DNA of 64,000 nucleotides from Ignavibacteriales bacterium (GCA_020635285.1 JACKAB010000009.1:1-64000); one strand, 5' to 3'. Positions 27,783 through 37,426 are shown, counted from the first letter of the stretch. Notes: generated by a model not told the origin, from the letters alone. Made by a program: numbers and translations.

Positions 27783-29675
27783 ATGATTATCCATTCATCC
27801 GATGATCCCGGAAATTCAATAGGATCAACCAATTCTAATTTAAATAATACTTCCTCGAACCGTACTACTAAATTCGAAGATGATATTTTATTAGAGCCAT
27901 ATATTCTAAGGAAAGAAATTAGTGAGTTTGGCTATTTCTATAACAATGGGCGAGAGGAAATCCAGTTAACTAATTTTATTGTGAAACTTGAGAAACAAGT
28001 AATAGCTGAAGTTAATAATAAACCGGAAATCTATTTTTCTGGAAAAGTAGAATTTACTGAAGGTGAAACTGTTGAAATAAGAAAACTTAGGGGCAAGGAC
28101 CTAGCGAGTCCATTACAGTTAATAACTTATTTAACAAATCTATGTGGAACAAAAATTTCTTTTCCTGGCAGCCCAAATAAACTTGTTGAAGCAATAAAAA
28201 CATTTAATCGTGATACTGAATTACTGCGAGCAGAAGAATTTGGTTATAATGAAGATCTTACTGAGTACATTACAAGCGATCTAGTAATAACAAAAGATTC
28301 TTTTATTGAAAAGGAAACGGCCATAAAATATAATGATCTTGGTAAGCGAAATAAACTTGGTTTCAGCTTGGGATCTGATGATGAATTCTTAGAGATAAAG
28401 AATGGCATCATAGAAGATTTCTTGCCATGGGACAGCACACAAAGAACGATCAGTGCTTTATCATTTACCTTTTTACCGATAATATTTCCGCACCTAGAAA
28501 ATGTAAATGAAAAGAAAACTTATTTAATGTTAAAAGGACCGTCTGGATGTGGTAAATCTTTAATGTGTGAAGTATTGCAACAGTTTTATGGAGATTTTAA
28601 AAGTTTAATTCCTTGGAATTCAACTTCAACTTCAATTAACGTCGCTGGTCATTCATTCAAAGATTCTGCTTTCATGGTTGATGATTTCAAATCTCAATCA
28701 TTTAATGGTCCAAATAAAGTAAACGAAGTTATGACTTTGCTTCAAAACTATGCAGATCAAACTTCTAAACAGAGATCAAATATCTCACTAACTATTAGAG
28801 ATGAAAAATATATAAAAGGATTTTTAACGATAAGCGCTGAAGATCTGGTTATCTCAGAAGCATCCACAATTGCTAGAGGAATTATAATTGATATGGAGAA
28901 TAAAATTCCAAATTTAGATGGGGAAGCTAAATTACGTAAAACAGCAAACAATTTTAAAATATTTACGCCACAATTTATTCAGTTTATCTTACGAAAAGAA
29001 AAGTCGGATATTGAAAATCTGTTCAATAATAATAAAATACACTTTCTAGATATTCAAAAAACAAAAAACCTAAATGGAAATAATATTCCAAGATTAGTAA
29101 ATAACTTTGCTTTGCTAAAAACATCTTGGGATTTACTGAGAGAATTTTTGTTTTCTGATTTAAATAAAGAAATCGGAGATGAATATGATTTTCTTTACCA
29201 AGACGATTTAGAGCATTTGTTTATCGAAAATTATAGACGGGTTCAAGATCTAAATCCTGAAGTAAAATTTGAAAACACTCTCTGGGAACTTATTGAAAAT
29301 GGAACACTTATTTTAACTGAAATTGGTTCGGAAGATTACCAAGAAAACAAAAGAGTTGGATACTTCGAAAAACATATAAGCGATGATTCAATAGAAATTA
29401 AAATTGCCATCAATATGAGAAAATCCTTTAACGGAGTTAATGCTGTTTTAAAGGATGAAGGCGGGATTGGCAATTCATTAGAAACGCTTACCCAAAAATT
29501 GGTTCAAGCTGGTAAAATAAGAACGGTTCCAAGTGGCCGAATATCATTCAGAAAAGAAAAACAACGCGGTGTTGAATGGATTGCTGACTTTCCAAAACAC
29601 ATCTTTGGAATTAGGGGAGAGGCTAATACCGTAACTTTGGGAGAGTTTTTGGATGAGAATGGTTTACCGTTTTAA
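27783..29675 (+). CDS. DUF927-like P-loop ATPase of mobile element
   Basis: The 630-residue protein has a ligand- or DNA-binding N-terminal half and a central ATPase with Walker A GPSGCGKS near residue 252, a Walker B-like AFMVDDFKSQSF near 300, and LTISAEDL further on. This arrangement, with the P-loop after a strand-rich region, resembles the DUF927/TOPRIM-associated helicase-like ATPases found in phages, plasmids and integrated elements, often beside or fused to primases. The C-terminus (KLVQAGKIRTVPSGRISF) may be a winged-helix. The gene is intact, has AGGAGA before its start and lies directly after the structured non-coding stretch, so the two may be co-transcribed. Confidence 0.65.
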   Translation: MIIHSSDDPGNSIGSTNSNLNNTSSNRTTKFEDDILLEPYILRKEISEFGYFYNNGREEIQLTNFIVKLEKQVIAEVNNKPEIYFSGKVEFTEGETVEIRKLRGKDLASPLQLITYLTNLCGTKISFPGSPNKLVEAIKTFNRDTELLRAEEFGYNEDLTEYITSDLVITKDSFIEKETAIKYNDLGKRNKLGFSLGSDDEFLEIKNGIIEDFLPWDSTQRTISALSFTFLPIIFPHLENVNEKKTYLMLKGPSGCGKSLMCEVLQQFYGDFKSLIPWNSTSTSINVAGHSFKDSAFMVDDFKSQSFNGPNKVNEVMTLLQNYADQTSKQRSNISLTIRDEKYIKGFLTISAEDLVISEASTIARGIIIDMENKIPNLDGEAKLRKTANNFKIFTPQFIQFILRKEKSDIENLFNNNKIHFLDIQKTKNLNGNNIPRLVNNFALLKTSWDLLREFLFSDLNKEIGDEYDFLYQDDLEHLFIENYRRVQDLNPEVKFENTLWELIENGTLILTEIGSEDYQENKRVGYFEKHISDDSIEIKIAINMRKSFNGVNAVLKDEGGIGNSLETLTQKLVQAGKIRTVPSGRISFRKEKQRGVEWIADFPKHIFGIRGEANTVTLGEFLDENGLPF

Positions 29676-29689
29676 CTTCATTAAAAAAT

Positions 29690-29753
29690 GGTGACAGAAG
29701 TGACATAATTTTAAACCAATAATTATAGTTTTAAAAGTGTCACAATCGTCACC
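29690..29753. repeat. Inverted pair of TGTCAC-N4-GTCACC motifs
   Basis: GGTGAC-AGAA-GTGACA (29690-29705) and TGTCAC-AATC-GTCACC (29738-29753) form an inverted repeat around an AT-rich centre. Together with 24440-24454 this gives three copies with identical spacing. It sits between the DUF927-like and AAA genes and could be an operator, an iteron-like site or a transcription terminator; the lack of a T-run argues against a simple terminator. Confidence 0.5.
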
Positions 29754-29800
29754 AAATTAAAATTAAACAATAATATCAAATAATAAATAAAGGAATAATT

Positions 29801-30698
29801 ATGAAACAAAATAAGACAACAGCATCCGATAATAGAAATGCTTTAACTAAACCAATAAAACTTTCAGATGTAGTTGGACAAGAAGATGCAGTTCAACAAT
29901 TGAAAGAATTTATATTTTCAATTGAAAATAAACATATCGCTAACATCTGGAAAGTTAAACCACCGAAGGGTTTATTATTAACGGGTGTTCCCGGGACTGG
30001 TAAGACAATGTCAGTTCGGGCATTGGTAAATGAAATTCAAGGTGATGTAATTTTAGAAGAATTAAAGTTTAAGGATCTTGAAAGCCAATGGGTGGGTAAA
30101 AGTGTTAAACTTCTTAGCACTTATTTTGCCAAAATAAATGCAGAGGCTAAAAAAAATCATGTAATTGTATTTATTGATGAAATCGATGCCTTTTACCAGT
30201 GCGCGATTCAAAATTACACCAAAGTTTTAGTCAGCGTGTTACAGTATTTTTAGAATGGATGGACGGGGCATTTATCCACTCGAGAACGTAACATTAATTG
30301 GAACAACTAATTGCCTCAATAACCTTGACCCTGCAGCAAAAAGACCTGGACGGTTCGATCGTATAATTGAATTTAAGCCTCTAAATTCAGAGGCGATTGT
30401 TGATTGTTTTAAAGTTCACTTAGATTTAAAGCAATTAGAGGAAAACCAAATTGGTGAAATTGATTGGGATAGAATAAAATCTAGCAGTCGCAAATGTTCA
30501 ACTTTCTGGAGCAGCAATTCCAAATATTTTAGATAGAATCTTGATTGAAAAAGCAATTGAGCATTCCAATAAAATTAGTGCATCTACAGAGAAAGCAAAG
30601 AAAATTAATCCAAACGATATTTCTTTCTACCCAACTCAATTTCAACAGAAGATTTATTATCCCAAATAACCATCTTCTTAAAATCATCACAAGAATAA
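29801..30698 (+). CDS. AAA-family ATPase (FtsH/Cdc48-type core), frameshifts
   Basis: The protein begins with LSDVVGQEDAVQQLKEF, the usual AAA N-linker, then Walker A GVPGTGKT near residue 66, Walker B VIVFIDEIDAF near 125, sensor 1 TLIGTTN, and the second region of homology AAKRPGRFDRIIEF with its arginine finger. It lacks protease or membrane parts. Indels near 30,200-30,250, 30,480 and 30,620 break the frame; the ending is either at 30669 or, more naturally, at 30698 (TEDLLSQITIFLKSSQ). Such stand-alone AAA proteins remodel protein-DNA complexes; a role in replication or transfer of this element is inferred from the neighbours. Confidence 0.7.
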
Positions 30699-30787
30699 AA
30701 CAATCGTAAGCTCCAATTCAATTGGGGCTACAGATTAATAAAAATCTAAAACAATATTTAAAATAAAATTAGGAAGAAAATACATAG

Positions 30788-31068
30788 ATGGAAAATTCAG
30801 AAATAGCACTTTTATCAATAAGCAAAGCAGCTAAGGAACTGCACATTGGTAAAGATAGAATTTACAAGCTGTTGAATGAAGGCAGATTAGGTTGGGTACC
30901 AATGGGTAATAAAAGATTTATCCCTACTCAGAAATTATAAGATTCATTAAAGACAGCACACAATATACAGTTAATGCAACGGAACACTTCTCATGGGGTG
31001 GCGAAGGAAATATGTCATCCGAAACCGCAAATAGCGAAATTGATACCGTTGGAATTTTAACAAACTAA
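30788..31068 (+). CDS. Excisionase-like helix-turn-helix protein, one frameshift
   Basis: The start MENSEIALLSISKAAKELHIGKD with RIYKLLNEGRLGWV and NKRFIP is the MerR-like winged helix of excisionases and AlpA-type proteins. A stop at about 30941 is bypassed by one indel in TATCCCTACT, giving YSEIIRFIKDST, the normal end of this domain, and a short tail ending at 31068. The position just before the integrase gene (17 bp) is typical for a recombination directionality factor. Confidence 0.6.
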
Positions 31069-31085
31069 AGGAGGACATTAATATA

Positions 31086-32096
31086 ATGGCAAGCATTTAC
31101 AAGAAAGATAACAAAATCTATATCTCATGGTACGATACATTTGAGAGCAAACCAAAAGTAAAGCACTTGGGTTGGAATACAACAAAGAAAATCTTTTAAT
31201 CGCAGAAAAATTTAAAAGAAATTTGAATTAGAATTAAAGAAGAGAATTGAAAAAAATTAATCAGTTGGGTTTGGTAAAAGACAATCTCAAAGGTGCTATT
31301 GAACATTTCTACAGAAACAACTCTAATAAACACCCAAAGACCATCAAGGAATATCAATGGTTCTTTGAGAAATTTAATAAAAGATTTCCTGAAGAAGAGT
31401 CATGCTCACAGCTAACTAAATTAAGCTGTGAAGCATGGCTGACATCTTTGAGGAAAACAAAATATCAACAAAATACTTTATTTAAATTGAGTAAAGTATT
31501 GAAGAAGTTTCTAAACTTCATGTTCGAATATAGTTATCTCCCAATGTTTAAAATTAAATAAGGATACAACTTTCAGAAGAGCAATAAAACCTATAATTGT
31601 TTTCTCTAATGAAGACTTGAAAAAACTAATGGATGGCCTTAAAAATAAGAATAGTAATTTTGCTACAACATTTCTACTTTTAATCTACACCGGGCTACGC
31701 CCAAGTGATATTTTACGAATTGAAAGTTGATAATATTAATTTGATGAGAATATTCTTTCATACCATTCACCGAAGACAAACGACTATTTCATGGTTCCAA
31801 TGCATCCACAACTTATAACTGCACTTCAAAGCAGAGTGTCTGAAGTTGGTGAAGGTAAATTATTGGAGTATGAATCAATTAATAATATTGGTAAAGCCTT
31901 TCGTAGGTATCTAACACAGTTGAAGCTTACGAATAAAGGTTATACCCTTCGAACATTCAGAAAGACCTTTATTTCATTAGCCCATTCAAGTGGTATTGAT
32001 TTAGCGACTGTATCAAAGCTTGCTGGACACAAGCAAATAACAACTACGCAAAAGTATTACAATCAACTAAGTCTTGCCAAACAATCTTCGAATTAA
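31086..32096 (+). CDS. Tyrosine recombinase/integrase, multiple frameshifts
   Basis: Read across several indels (near 31195, 31245, 31560 and 31725), the protein has an N-terminal strand-rich start (MASIYKKDNKIYISWYD), a core-binding helical domain (KTIKEYQWFFEKFNKRFPEE) and a catalytic domain with box I IYTGLRPSDIL, the RTFRKTF box and LAGHKQITTTQKYY with the nucleophilic tyrosine. The usual HxxR histidine appears as arginine. It stands at the right end of the element beside a tRNA-derived att site, so it is the likely integrase. Whether it is functional depends on whether the indels are real. Confidence 0.8.
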
Positions 32097-32327
32097 GTAA
32101 GTTAAAATTTCCAGTTTAGTTACCTTCAAATTAATCCAAACCTCATATTTTCAAACAATACAAAACATAGGTACAGATTCAACTAGTATTTTAGTTAGTT
32201 ACATTACTGTGTGCAGTAGTAGAAATCGTAGTAGAAATAGTAGTAGTGATAGCTAATTTTAATGCTATTTGGTCACTAATTTGTTTGAAAACGGCTCAAA
32301 AACGAAGTATTAACACACCTGGAAAGC
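32097..32327. other. Intergenic region between integrase and att site
   Basis: No gene is seen. It includes a GTAGTAGAAAT-type short repeat near 32215-32250 (AGTAGTAGAAATCGTAGTAG). This would be the right end of the integrated element. Confidence 0.4.
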
Positions 32328-32369
32328 CTTTTAAGCAGAGGGTCGGTGGTTCGAGACCACCCGCGCTCA
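32328..32369 (+). other. tRNA-Lys 3' fragment, probable att site
   Basis: The sequence begins with an anticodon loop CTTTTAA (anticodon TTT) and continues with a 3' anticodon stem, variable loop, a perfect T-arm (GGTGG/CCACC around TTCGAGA at 32350-32356) and the acceptor strand CGCGCTC plus A. The 5' half is missing: bases upstream of the loop do not pair beyond two positions. A tRNA 3' end running from the anticodon loop is a standard attachment site for tyrosine recombinases, and the integrase ends 231 bp away. Confidence 0.75.
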
Positions 32370-32374
32370 CCTTT

Positions 32375-32414
32375 AAACCCTTATAGGACAATGTCTTATG
32401 AGGGTTTTGTTTTT
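32375..32414 (+). terminator. Terminator after tRNA-Lys fragment
   Basis: AAACCCTTATA (32375-32385) pairs with TATGAGGGTTT (32397-32407) with one wobble-type position and an inner GAC/GTC, followed by TGTTTTT. It is a strong intrinsic terminator of the kind that follows tRNA genes. Confidence 0.8.
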
Positions 32415-32519
32415 AAGAATATTAAGGGAGTAAAAGGGAATTATTTTTCAATAATTTTTTATCAAAAACTTGACAATACTTAATAGAGGAGATAACTAAT
32501 TTTATCATTGGTACATTGA

Positions 32520-32768
32520 TTGGGGGCAGGTCACTATATGGTTTTTAAAGGCTTGGTAAAATATGGCTATAATAAAGATGCAAAAGATCTTGCTGAGAAA
32601 ACAATTAAATTATTTGGGCGAGATTTTGAAAAGAGCGGTGCTTTGCATGAATATTATGAGCCTGAAACAGGCGAACCGCTTCTCAATAAAGGATTTCAGA
32701 ACTGGAATTATTTGGTGATAAATATGATTGCCTGGCTTGAAGGTAAACCAGTAATTGAAGAATACTAA
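32520..32768 (+). pseudogene. C-terminal fragment of (alpha/alpha) barrel glycosidase
   Basis: The 82-residue frame reads GAGHYMVFKGLVKYGYNKDA, ALHEYYEPETGEPLLNKGF and NWNYLVINMIAWLEG, which matches the very end of trehalase/GH63-like glycosidases. Nothing of the preceding several hundred residues is present; upstream are a terminator and the tRNA fragment. It is therefore a remnant, probably cut off by the insertion event or a following deletion. TTG 32520 is only the first in-frame start-like codon. Confidence 0.6.
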
Positions 32769-33053
32769 ATATTTGATTGGACAAGCTTCTAAAAAAAACT
32801 ACTAAAGTACAGCAAAAAATGACTCTGGATTCATAGTTCTAAATTCATATTAAGTTGACTAAGTTTATAATGCTGAAATCCTAATTCTATTTAATAAAGA
32901 CAATTGATTTCCCCAGATCCAATTTAATTTGGTGAATTGGTTTTGGAAAATCCAATCAAGATTTAAATGACTAACTGATATACTTTTCGGAATATGTTAG
33001 ATGTTGTTAGCATAAAAAATAATTTCTAAGGAATATTCACATCTGGAAATATT
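32769..33053. other. Intergenic region
   Basis: Nothing beyond AT-rich spacer is seen. A promoter for the following gene is expected but not identifiable. Confidence 0.3.
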
Positions 33054-35183
33054 ATGCAAAGTAGAAAAATGGTTTTTTTTAAGTTCTTATTTTTTGTTGT
33101 TTTCCTATTGATTTCGTGTTCAAACAATAACAAAATCAATAGAAGAGAGCTGGTTCATCGTCATTTCCCTTCAATCGATAAAGTTGATTCTCTTAGTCCA
33201 TTTACGGTTGGAAATGGAGAGTTTGCCTTTACCACTGATATTACAGGTTTGCAGACTTTTCCTCATGCTTATGAAAGAGGAATCCCTCTTGGTACACTTT
33301 CCCAATGGGGATGGCACTCTATTACTAATGATAGTAACTACAACTACGAACAAGTTCTTGAAAGTTATAGAAGTGATGATAAAGTAATAAAGTATGGCTC
33401 AAAACATAAAACTAAGGCAGGGCAATGGCTTAGAGCAAATCCACATAGACTTCACCTGGGCAGAATTGGATTTCACTTTAGTAAAAATAACAATTCAGAA
33501 CCACGAATTAAAGAAATTGAAAATATTCACCAAACTGTAAATCTCTGGCAAGGAATAATAAATAGTTCGTTTAATTATAAAGGTGATAATTATAAAGTTG
33601 AAACAACAGTTAACCCTAATGATGATCAAATTGCCGTAATGATAAAATCTTTAGCTATAAAAAAGGGAGAAGTTTCAATAGCTTTTGAATTTCCCTATGG
33701 ATCATTGGAGTGGGGTAAAAATTCCGCAGATTGGTTGAGTCCTGAAAAACATAGCACTGTTATTATTAAGAAATCAAGCAACCAAGTTTTATTTCTAAGA
33801 ACCTTGGATACAACTAAGTATTATGTTTCAATCGAATGGGATGGTGACGCTGAAATAGAACTAGTAAAAAAACACAAATATTTATTAAAAGTAAAAAGTG
33901 GAGAAAAATTTAAGTTTATTGCTCATTTTTCAGAAGAACCCAAAATAGATGATTTAATGAATGCTGAAGAAACATTTAGTTTATCCAAAAAACAATGGCA
34001 AAAATTTTGGGAAACTGGCGGAGCTATAGATTTATCTGAGAGTACAAATCCTAAAGCAAAAGAACTTGAAAGAAGAATTGTACTTTCAAGGTATTTGACA
34101 GCTATTCAATGTGCTGGTTCACTACCTCCAGCAGAAACTGGATTAACATGCAATAGTTGGTATGGAAAATTTCACTTGGAAATGCATTGGTGGCACGGTA
34201 TACACTTTGTCCAATGGAACAAACCAGAATATTTTGAAAAAAGTTTACCCTGGTATCGTAAGATTTTACCGGTAGCAGAAGCGAATGCAAAACAACAAGG
34301 TTATCTTGGCGCAAGATGGCCTAAAATGGTTGGCCCATTGGGTGATGAAAGTCCTTCTGCTGTAGGTGTGTTTTTAATTTGGCAGCAACCGCATCCAATT
34401 TATTTTACAGAATTATTGTATCGTTATTATAATGACAATGATATACTCGAAAAATATAAAGAGATTGTTTTCAAGACTGCAGATTTTATGGCATCATACC
34501 CAACTTGGGATAAAAATGGAAAAAGATTTGTCCTTGGACCTCCCCTTATCCCAGCTCAGGAAATTTACAAATCAGAAGTTACAATTAATCCTGCATTTGA
34601 ATTGGCTTATTGGACATTTGGATTAAATACTGCTCAGTTATGGCGCGAAAGATTAGGATTAGAAAGAGATGAAAAGTGGGACTTTGTATTAAATAATTTA
34701 TCGGAGATCCCAAGTAATAATGGCTATTATCAAAATTCTGAAAATGCGATGAATACTTTCCAAGATATGAATAACAGAAATGATCATCCAACTTTGTTGG
34801 GCATTTTGGGATTTTTAAATTCTGAAAATATTGATAAGGTTATGTTGAATAGAACACTAGACAAAGTAATGGAATCATGGAACTGGGAAAATACTTGGGG
34901 TTGGGATTATCCCCTAGTTGCTATGACTGCTGTACGCCTAGGTAGACCAAAATTAGCAATCGATGTACTTTTAATGGAAACACAAAAGAACACTTATTTA
35001 CTAAATGGGCATAATTATCAGAATGATAATCTACCAATCTATTTGCCAGGTAATGGTGGATTATTGACAGCAGTTGCTATGATGGCTGCTGGTTGGGAAG
35101 GTTCTAGCGGAGTAGAAGCCCCAGGATTTCCTAAAGATGGGAGTTGGGTAGTCAAATATGAAAATTTATTTACTTTCCCATAA
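33054..35183 (+). CDS. Six-hairpin glycosidase-like lipoprotein
   Basis: The 709-residue protein has a lipoprotein signal (FFVVFLLISC). The first part up to about residue 300 is a beta-sandwich-like region (VGNGEFAFTTDITG, NPHRLHLGRIGFHF), and the rest is an (alpha/alpha)6 toroid with EMHWWHGIHFVQWN, YLGARWPKMVGPLGDESP and IWQQPHPIYFTELLYR. The overall plan resembles clan GH-L-type and related six-hairpin enzymes (GH65/GH95-like), acting on oligosaccharides at the cell surface or in the periplasm. The exact family is not clear. The gene is intact and stands alone. Confidence 0.6.
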   Translation: MQSRKMVFFKFLFFVVFLLISCSNNNKINRRELVHRHFPSIDKVDSLSPFTVGNGEFAFTTDITGLQTFPHAYERGIPLGTLSQWGWHSITNDSNYNYEQVLESYRSDDKVIKYGSKHKTKAGQWLRANPHRLHLGRIGFHFSKNNNSEPRIKEIENIHQTVNLWQGIINSSFNYKGDNYKVETTVNPNDDQIAVMIKSLAIKKGEVSIAFEFPYGSLEWGKNSADWLSPEKHSTVIIKKSSNQVLFLRTLDTTKYYVSIEWDGDAEIELVKKHKYLLKVKSGEKFKFIAHFSEEPKIDDLMNAEETFSLSKKQWQKFWETGGAIDLSESTNPKAKELERRIVLSRYLTAIQCAGSLPPAETGLTCNSWYGKFHLEMHWWHGIHFVQWNKPEYFEKSLPWYRKILPVAEANAKQQGYLGARWPKMVGPLGDESPSAVGVFLIWQQPHPIYFTELLYRYYNDNDILEKYKEIVFKTADFMASYPTWDKNGKRFVLGPPLIPAQEIYKSEVTINPAFELAYWTFGLNTAQLWRERLGLERDEKWDFVLNNLSEIPSNNGYYQNSENAMNTFQDMNNRNDHPTLLGILGFLNSENIDKVMLNRTLDKVMESWNWENTWGWDYPLVAMTAVRLGRPKLAIDVLLMETQKNTYLLNGHNYQNDNLPIYLPGNGGLLTAVAMMAAGWEGSSGVEAPGFPKDGSWVVKYENLFTFP

Positions 35184-35425
35184 TTAAATTTTTGATCAGT
35201 CGTCATTTTAAAAATGTATAATGGAATTAAAGTTATATATTTAAAAGTTACTTGAATAAGCGAATAAATTTTATTTAAGCTAGCTATTGATTTTTTACTA
35301 ACTAGATTGAATAAAAGGGTCTATTAAATAATTGCTGACTTTGTCCATAACCTTTTGAAGATATATTTTGATAAGAATTTAAGTAATTAAAAATTTATTA
35401 TATTATTGATAAATATTTAAGTATT

Positions 35426-35886
35426 ATGACTTTATACATTGATGGGGACGCACTCCCTAACTTATTAAAACCAATTTTGTTTCGTGCAATAATCCGAGAA
35501 TCACTTTTGACTATTGTTGTATCCAATAAACGAATACATATTGGTCATTCTGATTGTATTTCTTATACTATAGCAGGATCAGGACCAGATGAAGCTGATA
35601 ACTTAATTGTTGAAATGGTACAAGAAGGTGATTTAGTAATTACCTCTGATATCCCTTTGGCTGATCGTATTATTGCTAAAAAGCTTACGTTATTAATCAT
35701 GCTGGTAAATTATTTGATGAAGATAATGTAAAACAAGCTCTGGCAATTCGTAACTTAATGCAATCCATACGTGATACTGGGGAAGTTACAAAAGGTCCAG
35801 CGCCTTTTAGTAAAAAAAAAAAAGATGTACAAAAATTTGCAAATCAATTAAATCAATTCTTGAACAGAAAGGGGAGGAATAAGTAG
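35426..35886 (+). CDS. YaiI/YqxD family protein, one frameshift
   Basis: The protein starts LYIDGDALPNLLKPILFRA and contains GSGPDEADNLIVEMVQEGDLV and ITSDIPLADRII, all typical of the UPF0178 (YaiI/YqxD) family with a PIN-like fold. The first frame ends at 35731, but an indel near 35690 leads to the normal ending (GKLFDEDNVKQALAIRNLM, then a lysine-rich tail) at 35886, total about 153 residues as expected. The function of the family is unknown; a nuclease-like role is suspected from the acidic residues. Confidence 0.85.
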
Positions 35887-36174
35887 CAGATGGCTTCTAT
35901 CTAAAACTTTAAGAGCAACAGAAAGTCAGCTCTATATTATCCATTGTACAATCATTACTTCTGCTTCTCATAACAAATTATAATTTGTTCTTTAATAAAA
36001 AAAGATTTTTCTTTTTACCCAATCTCTTTGATTCGAATATAATAATGGCTCTCAATTATTATATGTATAGTTTTTGAGAAAAAGTTGTTTAAGTATTTAA
36101 ATGACTACATTGAGACTTGTGATGATGATTTTATGTGTAAATGATCACGTATTATATAATAAAAAGGAAACCAT
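35887..36174. other. Intergenic region
   Basis: No gene or clear structure is seen. The ribosome site AAAAGGAAACC precedes the next gene. Confidence 0.3.
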
Positions 36175-37323
36175 ATGAACAATTTAACATTTGGAGTTAT
36201 CGGAACTTCAAAAAAAGTAGATGAGCATCGGATCCCCATTCATCCGGAACATTTGCTGCGTCTTCCCGAACAAATTCGCAGTAATATGATTTTTGAAGAA
36301 GGATACGGTGAACCATTCAATATTGCCGATGCTGAAATAGCAAATCAAACCGGTGGTATTGCTTCACGTAAAGAAATATTAACAGATATTGGAAATGTAA
36401 TCTTAGCTAAGCCAGTTTTAGCCGATTTACAAGAATTGCGCGAAGGTGGAATTCTTTGGGGTTACCCGCATTGTGTACAGCAGTTTGATCATACCCAAGC
36501 TGCGATCGATCGCAGACAGACACTTATTGCTTTTGAAGATATGTTTGTTTGGGGACCCAACGGACAAATTGGACGTCATACATTTTATAAAAACAACGAA
36601 ATGGCCGGCTATTGTGCCGTATTGCATGCCTTACAATTAAAAGGTATCGATGGACATTATGGAAACCAGAGAAAAACGATCATTTTCAGCTTTGGCGCAG
36701 TAAGTAGAGGAGCCATCTATGCTCTTAAAGCACGCGGATTTAAAGATATAACAATTTGTATTCAACGTCCTGACCATGAAGTTCGCGAGGAGGTTCTAGA
36801 TTGTCACTATGTTCGTATTCGTGAGGGTAATGAAGGTGAAGCAAGAATGATGATAATTGAGCACGATGGAACTAAACGGCCGTTGACCGATTTGATCAGC
36901 GAATCTGATATTATAGTAAACGGTACTTTTCAGGAGCCCGATAATCCACTCATGTTTGTCAGCGAAGAAGAGAGTGAATATCTAAAGCCAGGTTGCCTAA
37001 TAATCGATGTTAGTTGCGATGAGGGCATGGGATTCTATTTTGCCAAACCAACTACATTTGAAAATCCTATGTTCAAAATTGGAAAAGTCGATTACTATGC
37101 CGTGGATCATACACCAAGTTATCTTTGGGAAAGTGCCTCGCGATCTATCTCCGCTGCTCTTATCGTCCATTTACCATCTGTTGTATCAGGGAGAGAGGGT
37201 TGGAAAGAAAATGAAACTATTCGGCAAGCTATTAATATTGATGCTGGCGTAATTAAAAAACCAGCAATTATATCGTTTCAGAATCGCGAGTCGGATTATC
37301 CCTATGAACTAATTACTGAATAG
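36175..37323 (+). CDS. N5-(carboxyethyl)ornithine synthase/alanine dehydrogenase family enzyme
   Basis: The 382-residue protein begins FGVIGTSKKVDEHRIPIHPEH, which is how alanine dehydrogenase/transhydrogenase N-domain proteins begin, and has an NAD(P)-binding stretch FSFGAVSRGAIYALKARGF near residue 166. WGYPHCVQQFDHTQAAID and VDYYAVDHTPSYLWESASR are typical of the N5-(carboxyethyl)ornithine synthase branch, which condenses an amino acid side chain with pyruvate, or runs in reverse. The exact substrate is uncertain. GC content and codon use look somewhat higher than in the neighbours, which could mean later acquisition. Confidence 0.75.
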   Translation: MNNLTFGVIGTSKKVDEHRIPIHPEHLLRLPEQIRSNMIFEEGYGEPFNIADAEIANQTGGIASRKEILTDIGNVILAKPVLADLQELREGGILWGYPHCVQQFDHTQAAIDRRQTLIAFEDMFVWGPNGQIGRHTFYKNNEMAGYCAVLHALQLKGIDGHYGNQRKTIIFSFGAVSRGAIYALKARGFKDITICIQRPDHEVREEVLDCHYVRIREGNEGEARMMIIEHDGTKRPLTDLISESDIIVNGTFQEPDNPLMFVSEEESEYLKPGCLIIDVSCDEGMGFYFAKPTTFENPMFKIGKVDYYAVDHTPSYLWESASRSISAALIVHLPSVVSGREGWKENETIRQAINIDAGVIKKPAIISFQNRESDYPYELITE

Positions 37324-37330
37324 AAGATGT

Positions 37331-37357
37331 AATCAATCAATCTATCAATCAATCAAT
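37331..37357. repeat. Short TCAA tetranucleotide tract
   Basis: Imperfect TCAA repeats (interrupted once) follow the synthase stop. The tract lies outside any coding region and seems to have no link to a promoter. Confidence 0.6.
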
Positions 37358-37426
37358 GTTCATTTACAAATATGAACTTTCTAATACAAATATTTTTTTC
37401 TATAAATATTAAAAGGAAATAAATCT

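Noticed and set aside
37331..37357. Tetranucleotide tract as phase-variation switch
   Set aside because: It is imperfect, lies after a stop codon and is not placed in a promoter or reading frame.
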